Shown here: piece after piece, positions 1 to 12,849 of the stretch
Layout: each line of letters begins with the position of its first letter
Position numbering within the stretch: the stretch's first letter is position 1
Assembly: GCF_027244095.1 (NCBI RefSeq)
Contig: NC_069660.1
Coordinates: 54,823,834-54,887,833 of the forward strand
Direction: 5' to 3'
DNA length: 64,000 nt
Origin: Hemicordylus capensis
Lineage: Eukaryota; Chordata; Lepidosauria; Squamata; Cordylidae
The notes under the pieces: model-generated
What the model saw: only the letters and a program-made list of their open reading frames with translations
The model's database searches: none
Told to the model about the DNA's origin: nothing
Position numbers and translations under genes: made by a program

Positions 1-42
1 AGGTCAAAAGCTGTGTAAAAGTCTAAGAAAAATGAATTAAAA

Positions 43-260
43 GAGCCCCTGGTGGCGCAGTGGTAAAACTGCCGCCCTGTAACCAGAAGGTTACAAGTTT
101 GATTCTGACCAGGGGCTCAAGGTTGACTCAGCCTTCCATCCTTCCGAGGTCGGTAAAATGAGTACCCAGAATGTTGGGGGCAATATGCTAAATCGTTGTA
201 AACCGCTTAGAGAGCTCTGGCTATAGAGGTATATAAATGTAAGTGCTATTGCTATTGCTA
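43..260 (+). mobile_element. tRNA-derived SINE with L2-type tail, family A
   Basis: The 5' head has an A box (TGGCGCAGTGG) and a B box-like GGTTACAAGTTTGATTC. The 3' part, TGTAAACCGCTTAGAGAG and GGTATATAAATG, resembles the L2 3' end at 63815, which suggests L2 mobilises it. It ends in a TGCTAT repeat. A near-identical copy is at 10973. Confidence 0.88.
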
Positions 261-340
261 TAACGTTTTCTGTTTGTTCTTCAAAGAGCCTATCTAGTGA
301 AAAGCTTCATCAGGGAGTGAGGGGAAAGGGGCTGGACTGG

Positions 341-640
341 AGAGCTGGTCTTGTGGTAGCAAGCATGACTTGTCCCCTTAGCTAAGCAGGGTCTGCCCTG
401 GTTGCATATGCATGGGAGACTAGAAGTGTGAGCACTGTAAGATATGCCCCTCAGGGGATGGAGTCGCTCTGGGAAGAGCAGAAGGTTTCAAGTTCCCTCC
501 CTGGCTTCTCCAAGATATGGCTGAGAAAGATTCCTGCCTGCAACCTTGAAGAAGCCGCTGCCAGTCTGTGAAGACAATACTGAGCTAGATGGACCTATAG
601 TTTGGCTCAGTATATGGAAGCTTCCTATGCCCCCCGCCCC
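341..640 (+). mobile_element. 5S rRNA-derived SINE
   Basis: TTAGCTAAGCAGGGTCTG, CCCTGGTTGCATATG and GCATGGGAGACT follow the internal promoter region of 5S rRNA (AGCTAAGCAGGGTC, GGATGGGAGACC). The 3' part is CCAGTCTGTGAAGACAATAC, then GAGCTAGATGGACC. 5S-derived SINEs are known in squamates. It is not a functional 5S gene because the ends do not match. Confidence 0.8.
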
Positions 641-1441
641 CTCAGTTTCCATGCTCTTTCTTTCTGCAGAGGTGGTACCATAGCAGTGGGTTGTTGCCTT
701 CTGGGCCATGCAGCATTTGGAAAAACAGGAGGAATCCCAGGCAAAAGGGGTTTCTGCCAACTGCCACTTGCAAGAGAAGGCTGTTGGACTGACTGCTTTC
801 TCTAAAGCTGATATCAACCTTTTTCTCTGGCAGGGTGGGGGCTCCTTTGCCTGTAATAATTGCATGTCATGCAGCCTTTCCTATCATGAAGGTGCAGTGA
901 CAGGGACAGTGTTTTTTGCTTGGCATGCAGCTTTTAAAGGCACAGGAGGAGATCTGCCAGGAGAAGGTGACACTGGATCGCAGAATGATGTATGGGGTAT
1001 ATTGGCTGGGATTACTAGGCTGAGTTTTACAGGTTGCAAGCTGAGCGAAGCCAGTTCTTGCAGGCTTCTCCTCTGTGTGGAGCTGCCAGTGGAAGGGACA
1101 GGAACAAGCTATCATTGCTTGTGGCACTTGGCATAAGCCCCATTCTTTTTCTGTTGCTCCCCTGGCAAGAGAGCAGACTGCATGCAGCTGGTGGAAGGCA
1201 GCAAATAAAAGGAGCTGGTTGGAAGCCACCACCCATTCTCTGCTGTGCTTATGCTGAATTTTTACCCCATAACCGCACCCCTCCCTCTGCTTGTGGGAAG
1301 AGTGAATGTTCACATATATTTGAAACATACAGTCTAACATTTGTTTAGAACAAAACTGGAGGGGATCTAGAATTAGGTTTTGGAACCTTGCTATGCCCTA
1401 GACTCCATAGAAACAGGGTCCCTCAATTTGTTTCTCTTTGG

Positions 1442-1680
1442 TATTTCTTTATTTCTTTATTTCTTTACATTTTATATCCCGCTCTTCCTCCAAGGAGCCC
1501 AGAGCGGTGTACTACATACATAAGTTTCTCCTCACAACAACCCTGTGAAGTAGGTTGGGCTGAGAGAGAAGTGACTGGCCCAGAGTCACCCAGCAAGTAT
1601 CATGGCTGAATGGGGATTTGAACTCGGGTCTCCCCAGTCCTTGTCCGGCACTCTAACCACTACATCACGCTGGCTCTATG
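1442..1680 (-). mobile_element. tRNA-derived SINE, family B
   Basis: On the minus strand it starts AGAGCCAGCGTGATGTAGTG with a B box GAGTTCAAATCC-like region, then CCCAGTCACTTCTCTCTC and CTCCTTGGAGGAAGAGCGGG, ending in a TAAAG-type tail. Copies are also at 22174 and 42590. Confidence 0.85.
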
Positions 1681-3694
1681 CACTTCTCATTTGGTGACAG
1701 GTATCTTCAAAGCATAAGGGAGACCCTGATGTCACTTTCCTGCCTCTCTCACAATAAGGAGTTCCTCTTCATATTTATCTGATTGAATTATCAAAAATGA
1801 TACACTTTGCAATTGGAGTTTTCATCCTGTCTTCCTTGGGAGTATGGGAAGAGCTTCAGGAGCAAGTATGAATCAGGATGTAGCTTGTGAAATAGTTTGG
1901 ATTTTTAAAATTTTAAAATACACTTGTCTTTGCATTACAATAATGAGGGAGAAAAGAACAATACAGAGGATTTGGGATAATTATGCACATTAGGCTGTGT
2001 TATATTTTCTAAAATAATTTGAGGATAAAACAATTTAGTGCTTTTTCATTTTTGAAATAGGATTGAAATAGCGTTGTGGGATTTTGCTGTAAAGAGGGCT
2101 GTCAAAAGAAATTGAGATGCTCTGGATACATTTTATTTTCCTCAGGCAAGAGCAATAATAGTGGTTTTACCTGTTTCTTCATGGGCACAGGGAATTTACA
2201 GTGACACTATGCCCATGTGACACTGGCATTGGTCTGACACATTTCAGCATGCTTTGAGTAGTCATAGGAAAAGATACATCCTAACTCTGTCACGGTACTT
2301 CTTTGCAATTGTATGGAACTAAGAAACCTTTCTGAAATGTGAGACTCTTTAGCTCTGCAGCTGAAATTTCCCTGTGGACTGTATAGGCAAGCATCCACTT
2401 ATCACATCAGACTGCTGGCTAATAATATCCCAAATAATATCCCATTCTTTGTGCAATGCACCCTCCTCAGAAACTAGCAGTGGAAACTCTACTCCCAAGA
2501 GTGGTCCTTTTCCTGATCACTTACTTTTTTAGCATGTCATTATGAGTGTTTCTTTTCATTGCATTGGGAATTCTCAGTGACTAAACTGGCAGCCCATGTG
2601 ACACTGGTATTGCTCTGACATAGTTCACTATGCCACTGTGTTAAGAATGCAATCCATATGACTAAATTTCCAGGAAGGGGGAGTATAGAAAATGTGGCTA
2701 GAATGTGACTTTTTCTCCTTCACAGAGGGCCAATACAGACATAGGGCCCAGATGGCAATTATCTATGCTGTTTCAAGCAGATGTTTACTTTCAAGCAGAC
2801 GTTTACTCACCCTCCACACATTCCTGTGGGCTTCTGTAGTCCTTCCCAGTGCTAATTCACACTGTGTTCAGACACAGAGCAGGGTCCTTGTGCAATTTCT
2901 GCAATTTCACCTGCAGGCCAGCACTTGCTTTCTAGAAGAGCTGTCTATTATTTTTCTAGCTGTATTGCACCAGCACACCTATGTCTCTGCACATTTTATA
3001 TATATATTTGAGCCCTAATTGTAACCATCCATCTGCCCATTTTTGAGTCTGAGATGTAAAAGTGGGAAACCTTCCTCTAAATCATGCAATGCATATATTC
3101 ACAGGAGTAAATCCCACTTGAGTTCAGTGGGACTTATTCCCTAGTAAGTGTGTTTAGGAGTGCATCCCAAGTTGTTGTTTTCTCATTTGTACTGATGGAC
3201 CTTATGGTTTAAAATGGTTTCATGCACTGGTTTTCTTTCCCCACCACCACCAAATAGATGGTGTCCATCAGGTGTCATTTTCCCCTTAATGTCCATCAGG
3301 TGTCATCTTCCCTACAATGTCAGTTTCACAGTCATTCTTACATCAAAAATAATACATTTCAGTTGCTTTTTTTTCTTGTGACATAAATTCATCATCTAGG
3401 TATTAATAACAGATGATGACACTTGGTGTAATAGTTGCAATGAGAGGGTATTCTCATTTGTCATACTGAATTTGAGAGGCTGTGAGCTGTCTGAAGTGCT
3501 TGTAGGCTCCAATGGCCAATGAGATAGCTTTGGGTTATTTATAGAACTACTGATGGAGTTTAAAGCTTCAATTCACTCTGCAGAGATTAGACAGAATTGT
3601 CTCCACGAAGAACCAACTTCTCGCCACTGGCAGCTTGTATTATTTTTTGACCAAAAGAGTGTGGAACAGTTTCCCCCTGGTGATTCCAAAGAAG
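1681..3694. other. Upstream flank of the glutamate carrier gene
   Basis: AT-rich unique-looking DNA with short tandem repeats at 2763-2800 and 3253-3310 (GTCCATCAGGTGTCAT twice). The untranslated part of exon 1 probably lies just before 3695. No TATA box stands out. Confidence 0.5.
3078..3172. repeat. Dispersed palindromic repeat common in reptile DNA
   Basis: AGTAAATCCCACTTGAGTTC and AGTGGGACTTATTCC form an imperfect palindrome, then TGTGTTTAGGAGTGCAT. A short related piece is at 21757-21800. Confidence 0.5.
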
Positions 3695-6600
3695 ATGGCT
3701 GAGAAACAGATTAGGTATGTGTCCTGTCCTTAAGATTTTTTAAAAATACAATGAACATCAGTGCAGACGTCAGAGAAATCTTGTGATAGGTTTAAATAAT
3801 AAATTGGATAATGGGTTCTGTGCAATCAGTTGCATTTTAAAAAGTAATATTTAGACCAATAGTGTGCTAAATCCTTCATAAATAGCAATAGCAATAAATG
3901 CAAAAGTAGTGTAACGTGTAGGAAGAAAATAGAGTTTGATTCATGTAATAGCAATACTGGAGGTTGGTGAGCTGCCCTGAGCCATTTTTGGAAGGGTGGT
4001 ATAGAAATTGAATGAATGAATAAATAAACAAACTGGTAGCTAATATAACAGGTGTATCTCTCATGGTCCACATCTGGTTTGATAGGAAAAATGCATTTTG
4101 AGGACAAATAAAGTATGAGGGACAGTTTACTTGGGTTGACTGTTCTATGAACAGGAAGTGCCCCAGAAAAAGGTAAATAAGGACAGGAGTGTCTTCTAGG
4201 CTAGAAGGGGAGATTTCCACCTACTCTTAGAAATATTTAAGATTGAATTGCAAAGAGCGAGTGCACTGTTGTAGTTCTTTTTTTATGCCTCATCATAACC
4301 AGAGATGTTGCTCAGGAATTGTCTGTGGTCTAAAGCAATTGGGGTGGGGATGGATGCCTCTCTGTCCCTTAAATGGTGCCCATTGTCAAGAATGTGATAA
4401 AAGAGCCAATAGTAGATTTTGCAGGAATTGAAGGACGGGAGAAAGAATGAAGAAGAAGAGAGATCATTTGGTAGAGAGTCAGAAACTAACTGGGAGCTCT
4501 CTGGCGTATACATATATTAAGCACATTTTTATAAATACGGTACTAAGCATTTTGCGCTTAGCAGTACATGCTAATATTGCCACTTATAACAATGGCTCTA
4601 AAAAACATGACTCTGTTGCTGAAGAAAGCTACAAAGAGCCAGTGGCCAGTCTCAAGGAATGGTCATTTCAGGATGATGTATTTCTTCTTCATCACCCAGG
4701 GAAATGTTGGGAAATTCCTGTACTATTTGCATACAATTGATTGTATTTTCTCTTACTCAGTTTGCCTGCTAAGCTCATCAATGGAGGAACTGCTGGAATC
4801 ATTGGAGTTACTTGTATATTTCCAATTGACCTCGTTAAAACAAGGCTACAGAATCAAAGAAGCGGACAGCAAGTCTACAGAAGCATGTAAGTAATATTTG
4901 GGAATGGATACTCAAACAAATAAACCCTGTGCCAAGATACAATTGTTTCAAAGTCCTTTATAGAATGTGTGTGCTCCCAAGGCACACTTTAGTTTGCAGT
5001 TGTCTTCACATTTAGCTCCTTCAGCAACTCTTGATTTAATTCTGTCTAAGTGTTTTTCTAGCTATGATGCTTTGGGGCTTAGTGCTTAGTTTACTTAAAT
5101 CGCTTCTATATTAGAACAGCTCTTTTTCACCATTTGCTGATACATAGATACAGATTTTGGGTGCCTTGAGAAGTTCCACTGTGGAACCAAAGGAACGAAT
5201 GAAATCTTTTCATAAACAAAGCACTCCATCCCTGATAAATCCATATCTACTATCAATGATGGACTGATTTATTGATGAAAATATTTTTAAACTGTCTTTT
5301 GTTTTCATAATAGATCCTCACAAGGTAGCTAACAACTTTCATTACAAAAGAATACAATCTTTTAAAAAACAACCTGTATTGAAAAGAGCAAACAAACTCA
5401 AAAAATACAAATAATAAAGAGTTAAAAAGAGCAGATAAATATTGAAGTATATTGTATTAGACAATGTTTTAATGATAAATTAAACAATTCTATATGTAGG
5501 GGCATAGCTATAATTGAGCAAATGGGTTCAAAGAACCTGGGAGCCCCAGCTCCCGAGGGCCCCTAGCTCCACCCCTTCCTATTTTCTTCATTATCTTCCA
5601 TCACTCTGAGGGGCCGATGGGGAGAGGAGTGAACACGGGCCCCCTCTCCCCTATCTATGCCCCTGCCTATACGGATGCATGAAAAACAGCCTTATTTGTG
5701 GTGTCCCAGAAAGTATGTTTGTGGTAGCTACAGCCATATATTACATGTTAATTGCTAGAATGATGCAATACAGGGATTCTTAACCTTTTTGCAGTTCAGA
5801 CCTTCCCCACCTCCCAGATCCTCAGGGATTACCCATGAACCCCCACCCTATTTCCAGCAAAAAATTCCCATGAACTCCCACCCTAGTTCCAGCAAAAATT
5901 AATGGGAGAGAGCACCCAGGATAGCATTTTCAAGAACTTTATTCTGGCTCAGTAGGAAGCAAATTAAATTCTGTTCAAAGATTTTTCCATAGACACTAAG
6001 TTAAGAACCTTTGATGTAATGCTTTCCTTTCCCCCATCTTTTGCTCTTAAAAAATAAAATAAAATAAACCAATTGCACAGATGTCTGCTTTCAGACCCTA
6101 ACGTCAACTGCAGGAGGCATTTGTTGCTGGAAATAACTTGTTATATGCTTTTTGCACCACCTTTAAAAGCAACCTTTTCCAAAGATATAGAAGTTTAAAC
6201 AAAGTATACATATTACTTTCTATACTACTCATTGATATTTTAATATTGGGTATAAATATGGATGAATAAGTGAAGGAGAAGTAGATAACACTGAAACAAT
6301 AACAAGAATTTACTCAAAATCCTGAAACTCAGTTGATCATAGATAATTTTCTTCTTCTATGCTTTATTGATCAGGTTGGATTGTCTAATTAAAACGCTAC
6401 GCACAGAAGGCTGTTTTGGAATGTACAGAGGTGAGTCCTTACCATCATTTGTAATTGCCTATAGCTAGCTCAGTAATGCCACCTCACAATGGGTATCATT
6501 TTGACTGAAAAATTCAAAGGTGGTCATGGAGTCTGAATGGATTTTGACAATCCTGAAAAAGTCAGGATAAAGATTTCAAAGCTTAGATATTTAAAACTGA

Positions 6601-9600
6601 GATAGGCAAAATGCAGTGCAGTGGTTATTCATTTCAAATTTGGTGACTGTGTTGGAACACATGATTGGGACACTACCAAAAAGTAAAATGTCTGAGGCCA
6701 CATGCTTCCAGTCTCTAGGCTGTCATCCCTTTGCAATTTACAATGGAGGGTATCAGTTCTGTGGGAAAGATCCACATGATCATCCATACCCACAAGATTA
6801 GATCACTCAGATGCAGACCACATTCATATGGGATCTCATCACAGATAAGCAGCTGACACGTGGCTGCAGATGTCAGCCTATAGCGCATATTTACATAAGT
6901 GTGTGGAGGACTGCAGCTTTGTGTTTCTAAAACTGAAAATTTTATAACTGTTTACTCTGTGGTAAAGTAAAAATTAAAGTGTTCCATCAAGTTGGTGTCA
7001 ACTCCTGGCGTCCACAGAGCCCTGTGGTTGTCTTTGGTAGAATACAGGAGGGGTTTACCATTGCCGCCTCCTGCGCAGTATGAGATGATGCCTTTCAGCA
7101 TCTTCCTATATCACTGCTGCCCGATAGAGGTGTTTCTGGGAAACATACCAGTGGGGATTTGAACTGGCAACCTCTGGCTTGGTAGTCAAGCCATTTCCCC
7201 ACTGCACCATTAGGTGGCTTTACTCTGTGGTAGCTGCCTTGAAATTAATGAACTACTTGCAGTAAGTGTAAAATTATAGCATGGATCCTGTCATAACTAT
7301 AACCAGAACATACTTTATGAGGTTTTATCAAATTAATGTAACACCCCTTACTCCAGCTGAACTTTGCTTCTGCTAATCTTCTTCTGAAACTTCTTCTGTT
7401 TTGGACTTTGGTTAATTATTTAACCAGAGCCTTCCGATAAGGCAGTACAGAAATGAAATAAATAAATTTGCATTAGATTTTAAAAACAAGAATACCTCTT
7501 GATTCCAATTAAGCATAAATGTGTTTATTTTTAGGTGCAGCAGTGAATCTGACCCTTGTAACACCGGAGAAGGCTATCAAACTGGCTGCTAATGACTATT
7601 TTAGGCACCTCCTTGCCAAGGATGGGTATGTTACTTGAGATGCCAGAACTGACTCATTTATAGCTCACATAAGTTAAAGCCTACACTCATATTTGAGTGT
7701 GTGGGCTCCATTCTGTAAAATAAATAGATAGTACAAATCTCATTAAAGATTTTCATGATGATGCACGAGAGAAGAAGGAATGGAGATCTGTTTCGTAGCA
7801 CAGTGTGCAATATTACTAGTATTCTAAAACAGAAGACAAGTTAACCCTTGTGGAAGAGAAAGCAAACTTACTGGGTCTTGAGAAGACTAGTCTAAAGGGA
7901 AGACAGGAAGGATGGATGTTCTGTGCCATGTGCATGGCCCTGTTCCTCCCCATGGCTTTTGTTATACTTTGGCTCTATTTGTACCCCAGATCAAACATCC
8001 TCCTTATAATTACCATGTTAGTCTTTTTTCTGAGTTTTGCAAATATCAAAACACTGCAGTAAGAATAATATGTGCGTACTAAACATATCTTTGCAAAACT
8101 GCATTATTCCAATAATGTTCTGCAGAATAGGTAGGGGGAGGACTGGAAATCTTAAGTAGCCCTGTGTGAGCAAGCAAAATTGTGTAACTGACTTATCATC
8201 ACAGGTATTATAGTAGTGATGCCCAATTTAGATATTGACTGAAATAATTTGTTGCTTCTTAGACAGTGTCTACTCCAACACTCTTAGCATAATTAATTCC
8301 CTAAGTTCTTTGTTGGCATAGAAATAATCTGCTCTGTATAAAGGCCATCCCCATTCTGAATAGGTATGTTTGGTGGTTTAGTTTTTAATATTTGTAAAAT
8401 ATTTATGACCATTTAATATTAATCACGTTGAATTTGCACAATTGTGCCTGTGTGTGTATACACATAGTAAATTTTATGCCATGAGGTGGGGGAAAGGGCT
8501 GAGGGGATTTTGAAATGGGATTGTGAAGTAGCCTGATTTTAACTAAAATTAGCTAGGTGCATGACTACAGTGGCACAAATGTACTGAAAAAGAAGAGGAT
8601 GGGAGTCTCCATAGTAAAGAGAGAGAGAATTCAAAATTAACCAAGCTGATGAACAAAAACCTTGTACTCCTAATGAAGTATATATGTTTTGTGTGAGAAA
8701 ACTGACAAGCAGGGTTGAAGTGATTACAGATCATAGGGTTGGAGTGCAGGCTGCATGCTCTCCTCATGTGCTCATAGCAGCAGATCATGGGAGCCAGTGT
8801 GAACATAGCTTTAGACTCTGTTTCTGCCCTTCGCTTGTTTATTATATGTACTGGTGTACTAAGGGAGTATGATACACTTGCATGGATTTTGTTCAACTGA
8901 GTTTGCTCTACCATAACCATTTTGAATTTAAAAAATATATATTATTGTTGTTATAGCGTGGCACTAACTTTATCAAAGGAGATGATGGCAGGCTGTGGTG
9001 CCGGAATCTGCCAAGTTATCATCACCACTCCTATGGAGATGTTGAAAATCCAGCTGCAGGATGCAGGAAGACCAGGTAACAACTCTTCTCCATCCCAAGC
9101 TCCTCTCTGAGAGAGAGATTCTTGGGTGTCTACAAGTTGTAAAGCTCACACCCAAATCTTTCTGTGCTATAGGTGGCTCAGTTGCAACTCGTGGTAACAA
9201 GCTGGAGGGGTGGAAAATGAGCCACAGCTGCTTCAGTACTGGCAGCCACTCCCTTTTGGCCATTCACTGTTTGTAATGGAGTCCTGCAGGCTGGTCATTC
9301 ATCCAGTAGGGGAGGGAAATCCCCAACCCTGATCATTCACTCAGTTGGGAATTTCCCTCCTCTACTAAGGGAATGACCACCCTGCAGGGTTCAATTACAG
9401 CTGGGGCAGAGCCAAAGGAAAGTGAGAGAGCATTTGCTGGTACCAAAGCGGTTGTAGCTCATTTTCTGCCTCTGCAGCTCATTAGCACTACTGGTGCCAA
9501 AGATGTTCAGTTTGGCTCAGATTTCAGGTTCCATGGGTTTTGGTTGCCATGGGATGGTTTGTTGCTTAGAATAGGGGACAAATCCCACTCTGAGCTCCAA

Positions 9601-12256
9601 TCCCCATATCTATACAACTTAATCTGTTGGAGCCATTGAGAGAGATAGCAAAACACTCTGAAGCAGGTATCTAGTCTGTAAATGTCAGTAATGTCAGCTT
9701 AGAACAGAGACAGTTGGAAGTCAAGATTCTGGTATTTTGAGGTACCCTATTTGAATAGTGACTGAAGCAAGTCATGTACCTTGTGTTTGTAAGTGACATC
9801 AGAGTTTATAGGCTAGTAAACATATCTGAAATAGAAGTCCAAGGCGTAAGTGCCAGAGACACATAGCACAGTTTCAGAACCAAGGAACACTTCAATGCTA
9901 TCAGGTCAAAGTGGGCAGGTTACAGTAGTGAAAAGTGGAAGATCTATATTGCTTTATCTGGATAGAAACAAGGTCAGACGTTGGTAGTTGTTTTCCTAGG
10001 GACAACAAACCATATTGGAGACAAAGACTAGAGATGAGAAGCCAGCACACAGAGTTGCATGTAACAGTCAGGAATCCCTTGTCTACAACCTTTGATTCAG
10101 TGAAACGTATATGCAGATATGTGGTGACTGCAAGTCTTGTCTATGCTGAGAGGATAGAGGGTCAAATCAGAACGTTCAAGACACCAGTGTCCCTGACACA
10201 CACACCTCTCCTTTTATTTCAGCATCCCAGCAGCTTGTGAGCAGAGTTCCCTGTTCAGCTCCTGGATGCAAGCTTGTCGCTGTCAACTGTGTTCTGACCA
10301 GAGCGTACAATGTGGGACCTGCTTCTTTTTCAAGGAGGATATCTGCCACCCAGATAGCAGCTGAGCTTCTGAAAACTCAAGGCATTAAGGGACTCTACAA
10401 GGGTCTTGGAGCTACTTTGCTGAGGTAAGGGTGGTGCATTCTCCCTGGCTTTCTCATTCCCAAATCTCTTTCCTGTATGGTTGTATGTAAAATGAATGTC
10501 TTTCTCCCCCCAGGGACGTCCCATTTTCTGTCATCTACTTCCCATTATTTGCCCATCTCAACAGAGCAGGACAGGATTCCATGGAGGAGAGAGCCCCTTT
10601 TTTTCGTTCTTTTCTTGCTGGCTGCATGGCTGGCTTGGTGGCAGCTGTATCTGTCAATCCTTGTGATGGTAAGAAAAATTGTGTTTCCATCTTGTTCCTG
10701 TTTTTGTGGGGTATATCCATGTGATACATGTAATGGTTGTAGGGAAATGCTGGGAAAGAGTTTTCTTATGGATCTTTAGAAGCTGCAGTTCTAAGTGGTT
10801 TTAGGCCTTTCTGTTCAGGGAAGGTTATTGCTTCCAGGGCAGCACTGACTGAAATACCATGCTAGGTCAGCCCCATAACATTGCATGCTCACAAGTTGCA
10901 CAAATTGTACAAATGATGATACACAAGAGTAAGCCCACTGGAAATACAATATTACTGAGCTGATGTATCCTTGAGCCCCTGGTGGCGCAGTGGTAAAACT
11001 GCCGCCCTGTAACCAGAAGGTTACAAGTTCGATCCTGACCAGGGGCTCAAGGTTGACTCAGCCTTCCATCCTTCTGAGGTCGGTAAAATTAGTACCCAGA
11101 ATGTTGGGGGGCAATATGCTAAATCATTGTAAACCGCTTAGAGAGCTTCCAGCTATAGAGCGGTATATAAATGTAAGTGCTATTGCTATTGTTATTTACA
11201 TGTTTAGACAAGAGGGATGAGTAGTCCATGCACAGTTTCAAAGTCATCTGCATTAATCCTCTAGTTCACCAGTTAATACTTTTGTTTTGCAGTAATAAAG
11301 ACTCGTCTTCAGTCAATGGGCAAAGGAAGAAATGAGGAGGCCTACAATGGAATTATTGATTGTGCAAGGTAAAGAATGAAAAGCCCATAAATCACTGTGA
11401 ATTACTAGACTCTTCTGCAAAAGGATAATCAATGTGTTTGTGTCAATGTGGAAGCATTTTGTTAGAAAAGAAATTTCATCCACAAATACATTCACAAAGA
11501 TATTTCGTCCTCAAATACATCCACACTAGGCCTTTTGAGCTGATTTGCAGACATGTGACAGCAGTTGCCTCTGATTTTTCCCAGGGCACCTATGCAGTCA
11601 AATGGAGATAGTTGTGAATGTCGACTCCTGGCGACCACAGAGCCATGTGGTAGAAAAGCAAATAGCTATAATACATGAAATATACTTTCCATAAGATTCA
11701 ACCCTATTGGGGAGAGTCTCCTTGTAATCAGGATTTTGTTTTCCTGCCAGGGAGAGTATCCATGCAATTAAGTCAAACCATGAAGAAAACATTACCACAG
11801 TTGTGATGTTGAAATAGTTTTCAGTAGCCTCCACAAGAGAGCCATAGCTTTTGAACTGCCCCTAAGCTTAGAGGTAACATCCTCATTTTGGATGTGTTCC
11901 TTTCTCCTGTATGTCAGTCTTACATTCCAAGGATGAGATGAATTGCAGCTGCAGAGATGAGTCAGGTGTTCAAGCTCTTGGTGGGGACATTTCTCTGGGT
12001 TAATATTTGAAATATGCACAAAGCAGTGGTGAAATAATTTCCAAGTAATGTGTTGCTGCATCATGTAACTAAGTCTTTTGTGTGTTTGTTTTTCAGGAAG
12101 CTATGGATGAAGGAAGGCCCATCAGCCTTCCTAAAGGGGGCTGGCTGCAGAGCATTGGTCGTTGCACCTCTCTTTGGTATAGCACAAGGAATTTATTTTA
12201 TTGGTGTTGGAGAGTTTCTTATTGAGCTATGGCAGTATGGAGGACTTTCCCCCTAG
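3695..12256 (+). CDS. SLC25A18/22-like: Mitochondrial glutamate carrier, SLC25A18/SLC25A22 type (9 exons, complete)
   Basis: Coding exons are 3695-3714, 4761-4886, 6375-6430, 7535-7625, 8957-9075, 10223-10424, 10514-10668, 11293-11368 and 12097-12256. All introns are GT-AG, phases chain without a break, and the sum is 1005 nt (334 aa plus stop). The product has the three-fold SLC25 repeat, with signatures [20 protein letters not shown] and PCDVIKTRLQ. By family knowledge it is an inner-membrane glutamate/H+ symporter. The start [16 protein letters not shown] is close to human SLC25A22, while the C-terminal exon ([24 protein letters not shown]) is closer to SLC25A18. It may therefore be a third paralogue, such as the one called slc25a55 in fish. 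The exon 6 linker is longer than in human proteins (about 315-323 aa). The start follows a purine-rich AAGATGG context. An AATAAA at 12820-12825 fits the 3' end. Confidence 0.93.
3965..4035 (+). repeat. L2-type 3' tail in intron 1 of the carrier gene
   Basis: GCCCTGAGCCATTTTTGG and GGGTGGTATAGAAATTG, then a GAATAAATA tail. Confidence 0.6.
5497..5665. mobile_element. hAT-type MITE (CAGGGGTGTAGCT family), older copy
   Basis: The ends are TAGGGGCATAGCTAT and ATCTATGCCCCTG, with the flanking octamers TCTATATG and CCTATACG matching at six of eight positions. It lies in intron 2 of the glutamate carrier gene. Confidence 0.75.
6963..7219 (-). mobile_element. tRNA-derived SINE with Bov-B-like tail, family C
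   Basis: On the minus strand it begins AGCCACCTAATGGTGCAGTG with a B box GTTGCCAGTTCAAATCCC and ends near GGAGTTGACACCAACTTG, like Bov-B LINE 3' ends. This is the design of the squamate Sauria SINEs. It lies in intron 3 of the carrier gene. Confidence 0.8.
10973..11197 (+). mobile_element. tRNA-derived SINE with L2-type tail, family A
   Basis: Nearly identical to 43-260, including the CCTGGTGGCGCAGTGG head and TGCTATTGC tail. It lies in intron 7 of the glutamate carrier gene, sense orientation. Confidence 0.9.
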
Positions 12257-12819
12257 ATTTCCCTTCTCGTTCCTTGGACCTACTGGAATGGAGTCCACAA
12301 GAACCACCAGCAGACAAGATGCAAGAAAACCATGGCAGCTCAGAATGCCTTATCAGTGTTTCATCTGTCAGGGAACAAGAACTAAAAAGTCTAGGTCATC
12401 AGGCCTCACTTAAATGTTACCAGAATTTCAGAGGCTACATGTGCCTTGACTAGTTGGTTCTCTAATGCATGACATTTGTGTATTTTTCTTATGACTTTAC
12501 AAGTCAGAATTCTGACATCAAGGAAGCAGGACAAACATCTGTATGTGTAAAGTGTGGGCATGTCTTTTAGCTCTGGTAGGTGAGAGACTTGAGCCTCTGA
12601 GAATGGAATGGCCATGGCTACTTTTGTGGAGCTTGGCCATGGGAGGATGTATAAGAAATGTTTTATTTATGAATTGAGCAGGAAGAGAATACTATAAACA
12701 ATATTTGTTGGGCCAAATCTTCTTGACTGGTTTGAGAACCAAACTGGACAGTCGTCCTTGGGGTTCTGTAACTGTTGTTGATTCACCCAGGTGTAATCCT
12801 CCTGGCTACCCTCAAGTAA

Positions 12820-12825
12820 AATAAA
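12820..12825 (+). terminator. Polyadenylation signal of the glutamate carrier
   Basis: AATAAA lies 564 nt after the stop codon, with an AT-rich, GT-containing stretch just downstream. A second AATAAA at about 13153 could serve a longer 3' UTR. Confidence 0.5.
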
Positions 12826-12849
12826 ACTGAGGAGCAAAAAGTGTGTGAT

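Noticed and set aside
43-120. tRNA genes at SINE heads (also 10973, 22174, 42590 and minus 7219, 22943)
   Set aside because: A and B boxes are present, but the cloverleaf is not preserved and each is followed by a SINE body.
381-423. 5S rRNA gene
   Set aside because: Only the internal promoter region matches; the flanks belong to a SINE.
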